Part shown: piece after piece, positions 1-13,205 of the stretch | How the letters are laid out: each line of letters starts with the position of its first letter | How positions within the stretch are numbered: the first letter of the stretch is position 1 | Assembly: GCA_949987565.1 (NCBI GenBank) | Contig: OX465104.1 | Span: 11,391,704-11,455,703 of the forward strand | Origin: Luidia sarsii | Lineage: Eukaryota > Echinodermata > Asteroidea > Paxillosida > Luidiidae | Length of the DNA: 64,000 nucleotides | Reading direction: 5' to 3' | Made by a program: the position numbers and the translations under genes | Notes under the pieces: generated by a model | Told to the model about the DNA's origin: nothing | The model's database searches: none | What the model saw: only the letters and a program-made list of their open reading frames with translations

Positions 1-2812
1 TTGGTGGGGATATCTACATCTTTGCTCATGTCATTTCTTTCTCCTTGATGGGAGATGTGTGCATCGTTGCTCACGTCATTTCTTTCTCCTTGGTGGGGAT
101 GTCTGCATCTTTGCTCACGTCATTTCTTTCTCCTTGGTGGGGATGTTTGCATCGTTGCTTGCGTCATTTCTTTCTCCTTGGTGGGGATGTTTGCATCGTT
201 GCTTGCGTCATTTCTTTCTCCTTGGTGGGGATGTTTGCATCGTTGCTCACGTCATTTCTTTCTCCTTGGTGGGGATGTTTGCATCGTTGCTCACGTCATT
301 TCTTTCTCCTTGGTGGGGATGTGTGCATCGTTGCTCACGTCATTTCTTTCTCCTTGGTGGGGATGTCTGCATCTTTGCTCACGTCATTTCTTTCTCCTTG
401 GTGGGGATGTTTGCATCGTTGCTCATGTCATTTCTTTCTCCTTGGTGGGGATGTTTGCATCGTTGCTCATGTCATTTCTTTCTCCTTGGTGGGGATGTTT
501 GCATCGTTGCTCATGTCATTTCTTTCTCCTTGGTGGGGATGTTTGCATCGTTGCTCATGTCATTTCTTTCTCCTTGGTGGGGATGTCTGCATCGTTGCTC
601 ATGTCATTTCTTTCTCCTTGGTGGGGATGTTTGCTTCGTTGCTTACGTCATTTCTTTCTACTTGGTGGGGATGTCTGCATCGTTGCTCACGTCATTTCTT
701 TCTCCTTGGTGGGGATGTCTGCATCGTTGCTCGCGTCATTTCTTTCTCCTTGGTGGGGATGTTTGCATCGTTGCTCACGTCATTTCTTTCTCCTTGGTGG
801 GGATGTCTGCATCGTTGCTCACGTCATTTCTTTCTCCTTGGTGGGGATGTTTGCATCGTTGCTCACGTCATTTCTTTCTCCTTGGTGGGGATGTTTGCAT
901 CGTTGCTTGCGTCATTTCTTTCTCCTTGGTGGGGATGTTTGCATCGTTGCTTGCGTCATTTCTTTCTCCTTGGTGGAGATGTTTGCATCGTTGCTCATGT
1001 CATTTCTTTCTCCTTGGTGGGGATGTTTGCATCGTTGCTCATGTCATTTCTTTCTCCTTGGTGGGGATGTTTGCATCGTTGCTCATGTCATTTCTTTCTC
1101 CTTGGTGGGGATGTTTGCATTGTTGCTCTTGTCATTTCTTTCTCCATGGTGGGGATGTTTGCATCGTTGCTCACGTCATTTCTTTCTCCTTGGTGGGGAT
1201 GTCTGCATCGTTGCTCACGTCATTTCTTTCTCCTTGGTGGGGATGTCTGCATCATTGCTCACGTCATTTCTTTCTCCTTGGTGGGGATGTTTGCATCGTT
1301 GCTCACGTCATTTTTTTCTCCTTGGTGGGGATGTTTGCATCGTTGCTTGCGTCATTTCTTTCTCCTTGGTGGGGATGTTTGCATCGTTGCTCATGTCATT
1401 TCTTTCTCCTTGGTGGGGATGTTTGCATCGTTGCTCATGTCATTTCTTTCTCCTTGGTGGGGATGTTTGCATCGTTGCTCATGTCATTTCTTTCTCCTTG
1501 GTGGGGATGTTTGCATCGTTGCTCACGTCATTTCTTTCTCCTTGGTGGGGATGTCTGCATCGTTGCTCATGTCATTTCTTTCTCCTTGGTGGGGATGTTT
1601 GCATTGTTGCTCGCGTCATTTCTTTCTCCTTGGTGGGGATGTCTGCATCATTGCTCACGTCATTTCTTTCTCCTTGGTGGGGATGTTTGCATCGTTGCTT
1701 GCGTCATTTCTTTCTCCTTGGTGGGGATGTTTGCATCGTTGCTCACGTCATTTCTTTCTCCTTGGTGGGGATGTTTGCATCGTTGCTCATGTCATTTCTT
1801 TCTCCTTGGTGGGGATGTTTGCATCGTTGCTCATGTCATTTCTTTCTCCTTGGTGGGGATGTTTGCATCGTTGCTCACGTCATTTCTTTCTCCTTGGTGG
1901 GGATGTCTGCATCGTTGCTCATGTCATTTTTTTCTCCTTGGTGGGGATGTTTGCATCGTTGCTCGCGTCATTTCTTTCTCCTTGGTGGGGATGTCTGCAT
2001 CGTTGCTCACGTCATTTCTTTCTCCTTGGTGAGGATGTTTGCATCGTTGCTTGCGTCATTTCTTTCTCCTTGGTGGGGATGTTTGCATCGTTGCTCACGT
2101 CATTTCTTTCTCCTTGGTGGGGATGTTTGCATCGTTGCTCATGTCATTTCTTTCTCCTTGGTGGGGATGTTTGCATCGTTGCTCATGTCATTTCTTTCTC
2201 CTTGGTGGGGATGTTTGCATCGTTGCTCATGTCATTTCTTTCTCCTTGGTGGGGATGTTTGCATCGTTGCTCACGTCATTTCTTTCTCCTTGGTGGGGAT
2301 GTCTGCATCGTTGCTCATGTCATTTCTTTCTCCTTGGTGGGGATGTTTGCATCGTTGCTCGCGTCATTTCTTTCTCCTTGGTGGGGATGTCTGCATCGTT
2401 GCTCACGTCATTTCTTTCTCCTTGGTGGGGATGTCTGCATCATTGCTCACGTCATTTCTTTCTCCTTGGTGGGGATGTTTGCATCGTTGCTCATGTCATT
2501 TCTTTCTCCTTGGTGGGGATGTTTGCATCGTTGCTCACGTCATTTCTTTCTCCTTGGTGGGGATGTCTGCATCGTTGCTCATGTCATTTCTTTCTCCTTG
2601 GTGGGGATGTTTGCATCGTTGCTCGCGTCATTTCTTTCTCCTTGGTGGGGATGTCTGCATCGTTGCTTGCGTCATTTCTTTCTCCTTGGTGGGGATGTTT
2701 GCATCGTTGCTTGCGTCATTTCTTTCTCCTTGGTGGGGATGTTTGCATCTTTGCTCACGGCATTTCTTTCTCCTTGGTGGGGATGTCTGCTCATGTCATT
2801 TCTTTTCCGTTG
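1..2812 (+). repeat. 44-bp satellite array, about 63 units
   Basis: The unit contains TTTCTCCTTGGTGGGGATGT followed by a GCATCGTTGCTCACGT-like segment, 44 bp in all. The array is already running at the window start and ends near 2,812 with two shortened units. Forty-four is not divisible by three and the unit has no stop codon in any + strand frame. The array therefore produces overlapping open frames (45-2,948, 55-3,015 and 59-2,032) with a 44-residue period. These are not credible genes: all three frames are equally open, and the frames simply end when the repeat ends. Confidence 0.95.
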
Positions 2813-4104
2813 GTGGGACAGCATGTCACCAAGATGGCAGTTTTCAAATGTCATTGCAAATCCACTTTTGTATGAATCCCAAATATCGTCAAATCACCCT
2901 GATGCGCGTGTATTGTTGCATCTTCAGAACTTTACAATTGCTTCTTAATTTCATTTCTCCAAATGAACCCATCCCAGTTATTTGTGATTTCATGTTTTTA
3001 CATGTATGTCTTTAATAATGGGTCAGGATAACCACTCATATGAAATCATATATTTTCTTTTATGCTGAAAGATATGACTTTGTGAATGGCTTTTTGTCCA
3101 AATACTTGTTTAATCTGCAAAACCTTTTTTTGCAATGATTTCCATTCAGAAAAATTGAATGGTTTAGTACATTTTATGATACATTCTAAAAATTTGAAAT
3201 TTATTCAACTTTTTCAATCACAATGCCAACACATTCTCCCCTGGGTGGGGATACCTTGGTTTTTTTTACCATTATTACAATTTGGAATTTTGATTTCTTG
3301 TTCAATTCATATGTTTGGTCTTCTTTCATCAAAATCTGCAGAAATTTTACATGAGTGCATATCCTTAATCATTTCAAATGGCAGCGGGGGTCGTAACATA
3401 GGCAGAAATTTCAGTCTGGAAAATGTGAACTTTTAAAATCAACTTTTTAATTCATACTTTGAGGAGGGGGGGGGGGGGGTTGAATACTTCAAAAATTGAC
3501 TGTTCCAAAATTCAAACTCCTTTTGAAATCAATGACTCCCCTGCCATTGTAATTCAGTAGGGAGCCTATGATTTTCCATTTTTATTCACCATCATATGAA
3601 ACTCACCCTTTCTGAATCAGTGATTCATCATTTCATAAATTATTTTTCTTTCTGTGTTTAGACAATCAATATGTTCTGGTCTGTTTGACAAAAGAACCAA
3701 GCAAACACCACACTTTATAATTCAAATCCTGACAAAATAAAATTGGGCTTTGGCAAAGTTGGGTTTTTTTTCACCCAGATTCATTTAGATGAAAGCTAAA
3801 ATAGAAATGCTTTTGAACCAAGAAATACATAGTTTGAGGGGATTTTTTTGCTGTAAATTTCATTGAAATCAAGACATCCATCAGAAACAGAACTAAGGAA
3901 TTTGCAAAGTGTCTAAAATGTACATTTTATTAGCATCAAAAATGGAAAAATCATCGGCCCTTGTAGATAAATCTTAGAACTGTATTTCTGTATTTATGAC
4001 CATTGAACTAGTGCAACATTCATGCATTTTGCTCATCCGATGCGTAACATTATTATCTCCTGAGTGGGAGAATAGTTCAGTGATACACAGCATTCACTTT
4101 TCCC
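2813..4104. other. Non-repetitive spacer in left arm
   Basis: AT-rich sequence separating the long and short satellites, with a poly-G run near 3,468-3,478. It is mirrored at about 21,310-22,480 in the right arm. I see no splice-bounded coding segment. The 116-codon frame at 3,086-3,436 has a partial counterpart in the right arm, but only because the DNA is duplicated. Confidence 0.6.
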
Positions 4105-4735
4105 TTGGGTAGGGATGTCTGCATTATGCTTATGCCATTTCTTTCCCCTGAGTGGGAATGTCTGCATTATGCTTATGCCATTTCTTTCCCCTGGGTGGGG
4201 ATGTCTGCATTGATGCTTGTGCCATTTCTTTCCCCCTTGGTGGGGATGTCTGCATTATGCTTATGCCATTTCTTTCCCCTGGGTGGGGATGTCTGCATTT
4301 ATGCTTGTGCTATTTCTTTCCCCTGGGTGGGGATGTCTGCATTATGCTCTTGCCGTTTCTTTCCCCTGGGTGGGGATGTCTGCATTTATGCTCGTGTTGT
4401 TTCTTTCCCCTGGGTGGGGATGTCTGCATTGATGCTTGTGCCATTTCTTTCCCCTGGGTGGGGATGTCTGCATTATGCTCTTGCCGTTTCTTTCCCCTGG
4501 GTGGGGATGTCTGCATTTATGCTCGTGTTGTTTCTTTCCCCTGGGTGGGGATGTCGGTATTCATGCTCGTGCCATTTCTTTCCCCTGGGTGGGGATGTCT
4601 GCATTTATGCTTGTGCCATTTCTTTCCCCTGGGTGGGGATGTCAGTATTTATGCTCGTGTCATTTCTTTCCCCTGGGTGGGGATGTCTGCATTTATGCCC
4701 ATGTCACATCTGTCTCCTTGGTGGGGATGTCAGTG
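4105..4735 (+). repeat. Short satellite array, 44-bp units
   Basis: About 14 units with the core TTTCCCCTGGGTGGGGATGT followed by GCATTTATGCTYGTGC-like sequence. It is clearly a diverged relative of the array at 1-2,812, sharing the GGTGGGGATGTCTGCAT core. The mirrored array in the other arm is 20,577-21,300. Open frames here are again repeat-driven. Confidence 0.92.
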
Positions 4736-4855
4736 ACTTTGCAAATCGTTTATTTTTCTTGGAGCAGTTAACTTCGGTTTATATTTGCATTTGTTTATAT
4801 TTATATTGTATAAAAACTGAGAACTGCATAAAATTGAATCTGAAGATATGCACAG

Positions 4856-7650
4856 TAGTGCAAAATGCGAGTGCCGGTCGGTGCGCCCTCTACTGTCTGG
4901 GATGCAAAGCGACCTAATGGCCCGGGTGCATTGGTCGGTATGCCTCATGTTCAGTGACATTGGGCTGCTGTTGCTGCTGGTGCCCTAATCTGCTGCTGCT
5001 CTGCCTCACATGATTTGACAAGCTCATTCCAAAATTCCATCCAAAATTCCCCATAGGAAAGAAAGGACTTTGCTGTTGTACACTTAGATTTTGATTTGCC
5101 TGTGTGCTTGGGTCGGACTGAGGACCCTTTTTTGCACTTTTTTTGATCTTTTGTTATCCTAAGTTGGTACCCGTCATGCTTTGTTCCTGTGTAATCAGGA
5201 CGCTGTTCAGACCGGTCTCCACGACCACCTTTTCTTACAGGACATCTGCTTCTGATCTGAGGGGGCTCTTGAACCTGATGGATGATGGTGACCTCTGTCT
5301 AGTTGATGATATGATGATTGGAGAAATTATATTTTGACATGTATTTTTTTCACTCATTGATTTCACTTGCGTACTTGAAAAAACAACATTTTCCTCAACT
5401 CAGGAGATATCAAAGACGACATTGGGTTGTGTAGTTTCTAACTTAGTCTAAACTAAACTTAATTCATTGAGTAGTTGCTAACCAAGCTCCTAGTAACTTT
5501 AAAAGAATGTAGGAAAAATTAGCCTATTAGTCATTTTCTTTTATACGTTATCTTCAGTTTTTACAACATACAAGGATTGAATAGGTACTTCTTAGATGTA
5601 AAAAATGTAACCATATCAAATCACATGTCTTATTCTTCAATCTAAAATGCATGATTGGCTAGGTACTGTGACCAGTATTATTTTGAAATTCTATTCTAAC
5701 TATAATGCCCAAATTTTGCTTAGGAAAGGCAAATATTTGTAGATCTTAACAAGGAAAGGACATTGACTAGGAGTTTCTTACCTGTTAGATAAGAATTTGT
5801 TTTAAAATTAAGGCACCAGTCGTAGCATAACATTTAGAAAATAGATCTTCAAGATTTGAACAGTTACAGTTCTGCCAAATTTAAATTTACTTTTATTTGT
5901 ATTGGTAACCAGACTTTGAGGATTCAAATCAAATTTTACAAATTAATAGGTCAGACAGGGCAAACATTTATTAGAACTTTTGGCCGTAGTTACTATCAGA
6001 AAGCATTAGGCCAGGTGTTTTAGGCACTGACAGGATACTAATTAAATGTAAAGTAAGGTATTCTTTTGAAATACCAGTCGCTTTAACTTATTCAGGATAC
6101 TAACCTTTGCAATTAATGAATATAATCTAATGACGTCAGGTAATTGACTGTAGGTAGATCATAGAATTGTTAGATTAGTTTATTTCAGCAATGTCTAGAT
6201 TTGATTTTAGGATTGAAGGTTACTAGGGCATTTTTTTAAATTCATTTAAATCACCTTTCTTCTAAAATAATTATATACACTAGGTCTTTATTAGATTGTA
6301 CTTGAGCAGCTTGTAGTCGTTAGATAATTCCATTTCCACTGTATCAAACCATGACAATGCTCAGTTGTAGGATGAAGCCATAATGCATTAGCTTACATTA
6401 ATAGCAGATCAAGGATCACGATGCAAGCACTTATTGCCAATAATTAGGAATTAGAAAGCTTGGTTGGTTGAGGTCAGAGTTAGAATTCAGGATCGTACCT
6501 AAAATTTATTTCAAATGCAAACCTTTATCACTTAGTTAGGGATCAGGAAGCATTGTTTGATTGTATAGTTCAAGATTGTGGAAATGATTCACTTTGATAC
6601 CAATTTAATTCCAAAAAGATGTTTTGGCAGCATTAAAGAAATTCTCAAAACATGTTTCTATTGCTTTCAGAAAATTCACATCAAAACTTCCACTCGACTA
6701 AAAAGTTGTATGGCAAATTTGAAATCCTCACTGAAAAATGTATACTGTTTTTGGCAAATGTTGACATAGTAACGTACTCACCATGAATTTCTTCCGCAAT
6801 CTGTAATTTTAAATCATTGTGTAGCTCATTATCCTGATAAATGTTTAGTTATTCAAAGAGTAGGTAGCAATTGTTTCAATAGTGTCAAAAGTTTTTTCTG
6901 TTTAGTTGATTAATTAGTATTAATTAGATGTTAGGAGTAGTTTTATCCTACATGAACCCAATGTCGTCTACAATATCTCCCGGTAATAGGAAAATATTAT
7001 GAATTTTCTCTATTTCTTTTTCAAGCGACCCAAAGCAATGAACAAAAACAATGAAAGAAAACATTAGCATCTTGCTGAATACCATGAAAGCTCATGGATT
7101 TTGTTTTGGCCATTTCAATTTTTTTTAGAAATAAATTGAATCAAATATTTCTCTCGTTAGACATGTTGGAATATTGTTTCTCCAATCAGCAAATCATCAT
7201 CTAGACTGAAGTTGTCTTCATTTTGAGGGTCAAGGACTCAATTAGTGACGCTGTGGAAAAGTCCAAATGAATCGGCATTTTCTTTTTTCTTTTTTTTTAT
7301 ACCAAAATTCACCTCCAAAAGTCTGAACATAGTGGCCTGGTTGCCCGAACAGGGAGTGACGTCCCGCCCACCCATACAGAAGTATCTCTATCTAAGTGTA
7401 CAGCAGTGAAACCTTTCTGACCTTTGTTCAGGCCTTTGTCCTTCCCAACAATGCGTGGCTTTCCGCCTCGCATTGCTAATGAGCTTGTTGAAATATGTGT
7501 TGCAGAGCACTGGTGGAGAGGGGTGCCAGTAGCACAGTAGTCTGGTGCCACTGGACTTGGGGCATACTGGCCAATGTACCCGGGCCATTAGGTCGCTAAG
7601 CATTCCAGACAGTAGAGGGCGCACCGACTGGCACTCGCATTTTGTATTAA
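4856..7650. mobile_element. Nested 2.8-kb palindrome in left arm
   Basis: The segment is itself an inverted repeat. GTGCCGGTCGGTGCGCCCTC near 4,873 is matched by GAGGGCGCACCGACTGGCAC near 7,617. ATGATTGGAGAAATT near 5,310 is matched by the reverse complement near 7,175. The ACGACATTGGGTT block at 5,416 is matched in reverse near 6,955. The centre is near 6,250. It looks like a non-autonomous long-TIR element that was present before the larger palindrome formed, because both arms carry it. I see no transposase coding. Confidence 0.7.
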
Positions 7651-7782
7651 ATTTTTTTTAAATAAAAAAAAATTCACAGAACAGAGTGATCTCCTTTCAC
7701 GTTTTTATTTGTCAAAACTTGAAATCTCCCCCCCTTACAATTTTAACAATGTGGTTGACTAAGGATACGCATACATGGTTTA

Positions 7783-8049
7783 AGGGGCTACATTGCAAAC
7801 AGCCTCCCTGAAAGTTACAGCCAAAAGCAAGAGGGCGCTCATCATTTGGCATTTAGCCAATATGAAGAGCGCCCTCTCTTTAATGGCCATCTTTCATGGA
7901 GGCTTATTGAAATGGTCCAACAATATAACCTTCAGGAAAATTTGCATATGACCTTTATGCATAGCAAATAGATGCAGCACAAAGGTCACATGTAAATAGT
8001 CTTCAGGTTGTATTAGCAGAACACATTTCAATATGCAATGTAGCCTCTT
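7783..8049. mobile_element. Small MITE in left arm
   Basis: The terminal inverted repeat AGGGGCTACATTGCA at the left end is matched by TGCAATGTAGCCTCTT at the right end. Inside are two facing GAGGGCGCT motifs at about 7,843 and 7,868. The mirrored copy is at about 17,280-17,550. Confidence 0.6.
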
Positions 8050-9425
8050 CCCAAAGATATCATTTCAAACTTTGTGCTTGACCATTAACTATTTTTTTTT
8101 GCAGCCGAGCAGCGCAAGTTTTGGACCTTAACCTTTTATCTTCCTTATATTTCAGCGCAAATGCGGAACAGTTTTTGGCGCCTAGAATTTGTACCCTGCA
8201 GTAGATGCTCCAAGAAATGGTGTAAAATCTGAATATCAAGCCCTTTTGACATTATATATTGCATTTTTATTTGCCAACAGATAAAAGTGATTGAGGCAGC
8301 GCAGCAAGAAAAGATGCAATCAGAATTGGACATGAAATCGCCGGCATGAGCCATCGCAATTTGGAAAAGGTCAGCACAAAGAATGAAACGAAACCTTTGA
8401 AACCAGTAGTAACCTGCCACCGTAAACAAGTTGGAGTAAATTTGAGAATTGCGCGCAGCTTTTTGACTTTGATTGAATTTAGCAAATGAGCAGAAAAATG
8501 CTTAAACAAATTTGGACCATGTTTCGTCAAAAATCAAAAATCAATCTACAGCCTGGACCATTTCTTGCAACTGTGAAAATGCCAAATATTGGTGCATATC
8601 AATGCATCGTCGCACTATCTTCAGTTAACTAGACACAAAATAAGCCCAGAAAGGTGGAAATGACATGCTGTTTTGAATGCAATTACATCAGACCAGCGCT
8701 TTGTCAACTGAATAATTTAGATGTTTTGCAAATTTGGGGCGCGCTCACAAAATATCTAGAAAAAATACCATGTTTGTTTTTGGAGCAAGCATAACGCATA
8801 AGTAACATCCAACTTGGTTCACGGTAGCAGGTTACGCGTATCCATAGTTAACCACTCATGCATGGTATGATGGAAGTATGCCAGCTAATATCATGATTCG
8901 CATTATTTTAGGACATTTGTTTCAAAGAAATCAAATTAGCCAAGAAAAACAATTTTCAACTTGATGTCTTGTTGCAACAATTTGGTGCTGCGCGTAACTT
9001 GGGAAAAATTAAAAACTTAGCAGAGTAAAAATTGTCCAAACTGCTATGCAAATCCATGAATTATTTCAGCCCAAAAAAGACTTGAAATTTACACGTCCCA
9101 AGGACTTAATGATTTTGATTTTAGCAGTCTTTCCCCAAGGGAAAGAAATTCTTCCAAGAATAACTGATCACAATGGAAAAGTATGAGCACTGCTTCTCAA
9201 TGCATAGTGAATTTAGAAAAATCTCATTGAATTATGCTAAGGAAATTAGATTGCGCGCTTTATTGATCAGTCAGTGAAAGAAGAATCTTGCAATGATATA
9301 GACTGGCATACTTGAACCATCCATGTTACAGTTACATTTACATTAACTTAATTCCTCGCCCAAAAAGACTGGTATCTGGGGTGATTTAATCTTGTTTTTG
9401 AAAATGCCAAAGTATATTTTGTGTT
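8050..9425. other. Left-arm unique sequence, no gene seen
   Basis: AT-rich DNA present in both arms (counterpart about 15,900-17,280). Near 8,840 it contains a GTATCCATAGTTAACCAC segment inverted relative to one near 7,751, which may mark another foldback pair. The short frames at 8,145-8,530 have no splice support and are broken differently in the other arm. Confidence 0.55.
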
Positions 9426-9800
9426 TATTATCGCCACTCAACCCCCAAGGGTTGCATAAAATTCTTTCAACATGATATTGCAAAATTCAGCATTTTTAAG
9501 GCCCATTTGGACTAAAATCTTTCATAAGAGTTTGTGAAAGGTACATGCAATGCAGAAACATTTTTTTGGCGCATTCAACCCCCAGGGGTTGCATCAAATT
9601 GCATCATTATATGATTTGAGAACTCTGAATTTGAAAGGCCCATTTGGACAGAAATCTTTTGGAAGAGTTTGTGAAAAGTATTACAATGCAATGAGGAATT
9701 TATAACTAAATTCAAGCCCGAAGGGTTGCATAAACTTGCATCAATGTGATTTCAGAATTCAAAATTTGTAAGGCCCATTTGGAGTCTTTTTAGAATACAG
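9426..9800 (+). repeat. Three tandem copies of a roughly 150-bp unit
   Basis: Each copy contains an AACCCCCAAGGGTTGCAT-like box followed by an AAGGCCCATTTGGA box, at about 9,440/9,500, 9,578/9,637 and 9,712/9,770. The flanks carry an inverted pair, GACTGGTATCTGGGG near 9,369 and CCAGATACCAGTGG near 9,840. The whole block is mirrored at about 15,540-15,900. Confidence 0.7.
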
Positions 9801-10104
9801 TAGTTTGCAGCGCTTAGAAATTTCTGCCAGACTGATGACCAGATACCAGTGGTTTTGGGGAGGGTCTAAAGTGAAGAACACATCCAATGAGTGCACACGG
9901 CACTCTTTTTTAATTATTGCAGCTTACAACGGATCCAGTTAATTCTCATATAAATAATTGTTCATAGTTCGGGTGAAATGTTCATTGATGACAGACATGT
10001 CTAATTTGGGATATTCTGAAAATCTAATGGATTTGTTGTCCTTGTTTCTTGTTTCAGATCATGAGGGTCATTGTCCAGGGCTTGTGCTGAGCCCATCAGG
10101 CATT

Positions 10105-11130
10105 AAGATGAATGGCATCGGCAGCTTGGTAACATCAGAGGTAGCTTGGCTGGACTCAAAGCTCTCCCAGGGACATCTGGACATCAGAACTGGATCCAGT
10201 CGCTGAATGCATGACAGATTTGATGGAGACCCCTTTGTTGTCTTGGCGTTCCACTCATCAGCTGAATGGAGGTCGCTCGATGGTCATCCAACAGTTCGTG
10301 TCTCATTGTGTGATGCACAGAAACACAAAAGTACAAAGCAAAAAACAAGAAAGAAATGTTTAACTTGATTATATAATAGAAATGAAGGGGTTGTTCATCG
10401 CGGTGGTGTAGATAAGTAGAAAGGGCGATTATATTTAATTCAAGTCATGGTCGAGCACAGGGTATGAGGGACACACCATGCCTTTCTATTACCGGGTAGT
10501 TTTGATATATTTTAGCTTCTGGAATTATTTTTCGAACTGCGTATGCAAATCGGTACGTGCTCTTTTTGGGTCTGCGTTACTAAACATGATGGTACCCAGA
10601 CCGAGACGTGTAACATACCAAGACAAATGACATCGGCAGTTTGGTAACATCACAGGTAGCTTGGCTGGACTCGAATCTCTCCCAGGGACATCTGCACATT
10701 AACCAGCCGCTGAATTCATGGCAGAGAGATTTGAGGGAGACCCCTTCATTGTCTTGGTGTTCCACTCTTCAGCTGGGTAGAGGGTCACACGATGCTCATC
10801 CGAAAGCTTGTCTCATTCTATGATACACAGAAATACACACACACAAAAGATAGTTTTCACTTATGCTATTTTTAACCCATGATCTAGAACAGGTTATGAG
10901 GCATGCACCCTGCTTTGGGTTTTTTTTTTTACAATGTCATTTTTTATGCCATGCTTGTGTTTGTTTTGTTGTTGTTTTTTCATAATAATTTGAGGTTTTT
11001 CAATTATTTTTCTTGGACTGGATTAGCAAATCAGTATGTGTTTTTGTGTCTGCGTTACTAAACATGCTGGTACCCAGACGTGTAACATACAAATCAAAAT
11101 TGTTCATGGAACCCGTAAAATGTTCATGAC
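10105..11130 (+). repeat. Direct duplication of a roughly 512-bp block
   Basis: ATCGGCAGCTTGGTAACATC at about 10,117 recurs with changes at about 10,631. AACATGATGGTACCCAGAC at about 10,580 recurs near 11,061. The offset is close to 512 bp. The block is mirrored at about 14,370-15,260 in the other arm. Frames within it are short and not conserved between copies. Confidence 0.75.
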
Positions 11131-12280
11131 CGAGATTCATGTGCATGGTGATTTTTGAATGTTAATTCTTGAAAATAATGGGGTTAAGACCACCTAAGCA
11201 TGGACAAAACCCACAAATGTATGTTGCAACACTGAACATTTAATGCGGAAATGAATTTCAGCCTGAGCAAGCTAGGAAACATTTCTGGGAGACTTTTCCC
11301 CCTAGAATAGTCTCGCAGAACTTTTGCCAAAAATCCCTTCTAAAATTCCAAAAGGTGGGAAAAACCTCCCAGATTCACTCCTAGAAATTGGTTATGACAA
11401 ATGCCTGCCTGAGAATATATTTAGACAAAATCACACACGGCATGATTAAAATTATGTTGGCCCAAACCTAAACCCTTTTTTTTTTTAGATTTACTGTATG
11501 TTAACTTAAAACAATTTGAAAAATAATCTTCTTTTTTAAAGTAAAAAACCCAAAATTAATAGAAAAGGACAGGACAAATCCACACACCTCATTGTAAGTA
11601 TTTTTGGGGTCCATTAAGCATTCGTTCTTCAGTGAGGGAAGATTTCCTGAATGTCGTCAGTTTCTGGACACTGTGGTATCGACCGTAAATTGCGGTGATC
11701 TTCCCTTGGGTAGAATCACGTCCAGTCGGCACCAGAGTCAGCAGCCAAAGAAAGGCGTGGTGTACGGGTTTCCTAGCCTTCATGAAGGGCCTATTGAAAA
11801 CGGCCTGGTACCCTGCGTCCTTGCAATGTAAAACGCTGATGTATGGTGTGCGGTAGATGTACGGTAGATCTTCTGTGCCCTTAACAGTAGCTATTTAATT
11901 TGATTAATAATTGAAAGACGTACTTAATAATTATTTATTTCAAGCATTTTAAATTGATAATTTTATTGTTGCCATTTTAATTTCCAAACGAAAGCACCGA
12001 ATATTCAGCTTGAAGTGTAAAGCCATATATTATATTCATGATTTTAATAATATTTAAATGAGTATAACTTTAAATATTTCATAAAAATATGATATTTTTA
12101 CACTTTAAACGATTATTAAAATGTATTTTGTACTTTGATGATTGAAATAAAGCACCTTTCCCCCAAAGATAAACCCTATTAATCAGTATTTCTTATTTGA
12201 AATAATATAAGCATGAAATTAAAAATAATAAAAACTTTTTAAAAAAATATTATATTGATAAAGTCATTTAAATAAAGGTC
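11131..12280. other. AT-rich inner part of left arm
   Basis: Very AT-rich sequence, especially 11,900-12,280, with no splice-bounded coding segment. Its mirror copy is about 13,210-14,360. The GTACATCTACCG-type segment near 11,850 and the TTCCCTGGGTAG-like segment near 11,703 both have inverted counterparts across the dyad. Confidence 0.55.
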
Positions 12281-12284
12281 AGAG

Positions 12285-13205
12285 GTCAATAGAGCGCCCT
12301 CAAGCGTTTGATGGGACAACTTTAAGCTATTTTTAGAAAACTGGACGATAGACCGTTAGCTGAGTATAGCGCCCTCTATTGAGTAATTGTAGAAATTTCT
12401 AAAGGTTCAAACCATTTGAGGGAAAAACTTAAGAAAAACAGTAGAGGGCGCTGTTTATTTTTTATTATTTAATAAATAATAAAAAATAAACATTGTGTAT
12501 AGCGCCCTCTATTGGTGAAATGGTGAAAGTTTTTGAACATTTTCTGGATTGAAAGTTCCAAACCTTTCACAATTTTACCAATAGAGGGCGCTATACACAG
12601 CTTACTCTTAGAGTTCCAGTGGTGTAATTTAACACGTGAGGGCGCTGTTTATTTTTTATTATTTATTAAATTGTGCATAGCGCCCTCTATTGGTGAAAAT
12701 GTGAAAGTTTTGGAAAATTTCTGGATTGAAAGTTCCAAACCTTTCACAATTTTACCAATAGAGGGCGCAATACACAACTTACTCTTAGAGTTCCAGTGTT
12801 GTAATTAAACACGTGAGGGCGCCCTTCTTACCAAATGTGATTGAGATTAAAAATAAACAGCGCCCTCACGTGTTTAATTACACCACTGGAACTCTTAGAG
12901 AAAATTGTGTATAGCGCCCTCTATTGGTAAAATTGTGAAAGGTTTGTAACTTTCAATCCAGAAATGTTCCAAAACTTTCACCATTTTACCAATAGAGGGC
13001 GCTATACACAACTTAATGAAAGAATAAATAAAAAAATAAACAGCGCCCTCTACTGTTTTTCGTAAGTTTTTCCCTCAAATGAATTGAAACTTTGGAAATT
13101 TCTACCATTACTCAATAGAGGGCGCTATACTCAGCTAACGGTCTATAGTCCAGTTTTCTAGAAATTGCTTAAAGTTGTCCCATAAAACGATTGAGGGCGC
13201 CCTAT
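12285..13205. repeat. Palindrome core with 15 GAGGGCGC-type motifs
   Basis: Fifteen copies of AGGGCGC or its reverse complement occur here, near 12,294, 12,369, 12,445, 12,502, 12,585, 12,638, 12,680, 12,762, 12,815, 12,860, 12,914, 12,995, 13,043, 13,118 and 13,193. Many sit in the longer context CCAATAGAGGGCGCTATACA, facing in both directions. A roughly 170-bp unit is present twice on the left side (12,490-12,650 and 12,665-12,830), so the dyad falls near 12,750. The motif resembles the CTCF core CCASYAGRKGGC; binding is inference only. Confidence 0.85.

Larger units (their letters stand above)
1..12660 (+). mobile_element. Left arm of giant inverted repeat (foldback-like)
   Basis: This stretch reappears in reverse complement between about 12,845 and 26,060. 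Corresponding landmarks include 3,040 with 22,332, 4,880 with 20,430, 5,337 with 19,974, 7,620 with 17,712, 9,958 with 15,388 and 11,611 with about 13,860. The paired coordinates sum to 25,310-25,500, so the two arms are collinear with only small indels. Similarity looks high but clearly imperfect by eye. The arm holds tandem satellites, a nested palindrome and duplicated blocks, but no gene I can support. Long terminal inverted repeats built of subrepeats are typical of Foldback/Galileo-type elements, so that class is my inference. No transposase was found, and the left terminus lies outside the window. Confidence 0.8.

Noticed and set aside
45..3015. Open frames of 657-986 codons on the + strand
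   Set aside because: They are translations of the 44-bp satellite in three frames at once, with a strict 44-residue period, and end where the array ends.
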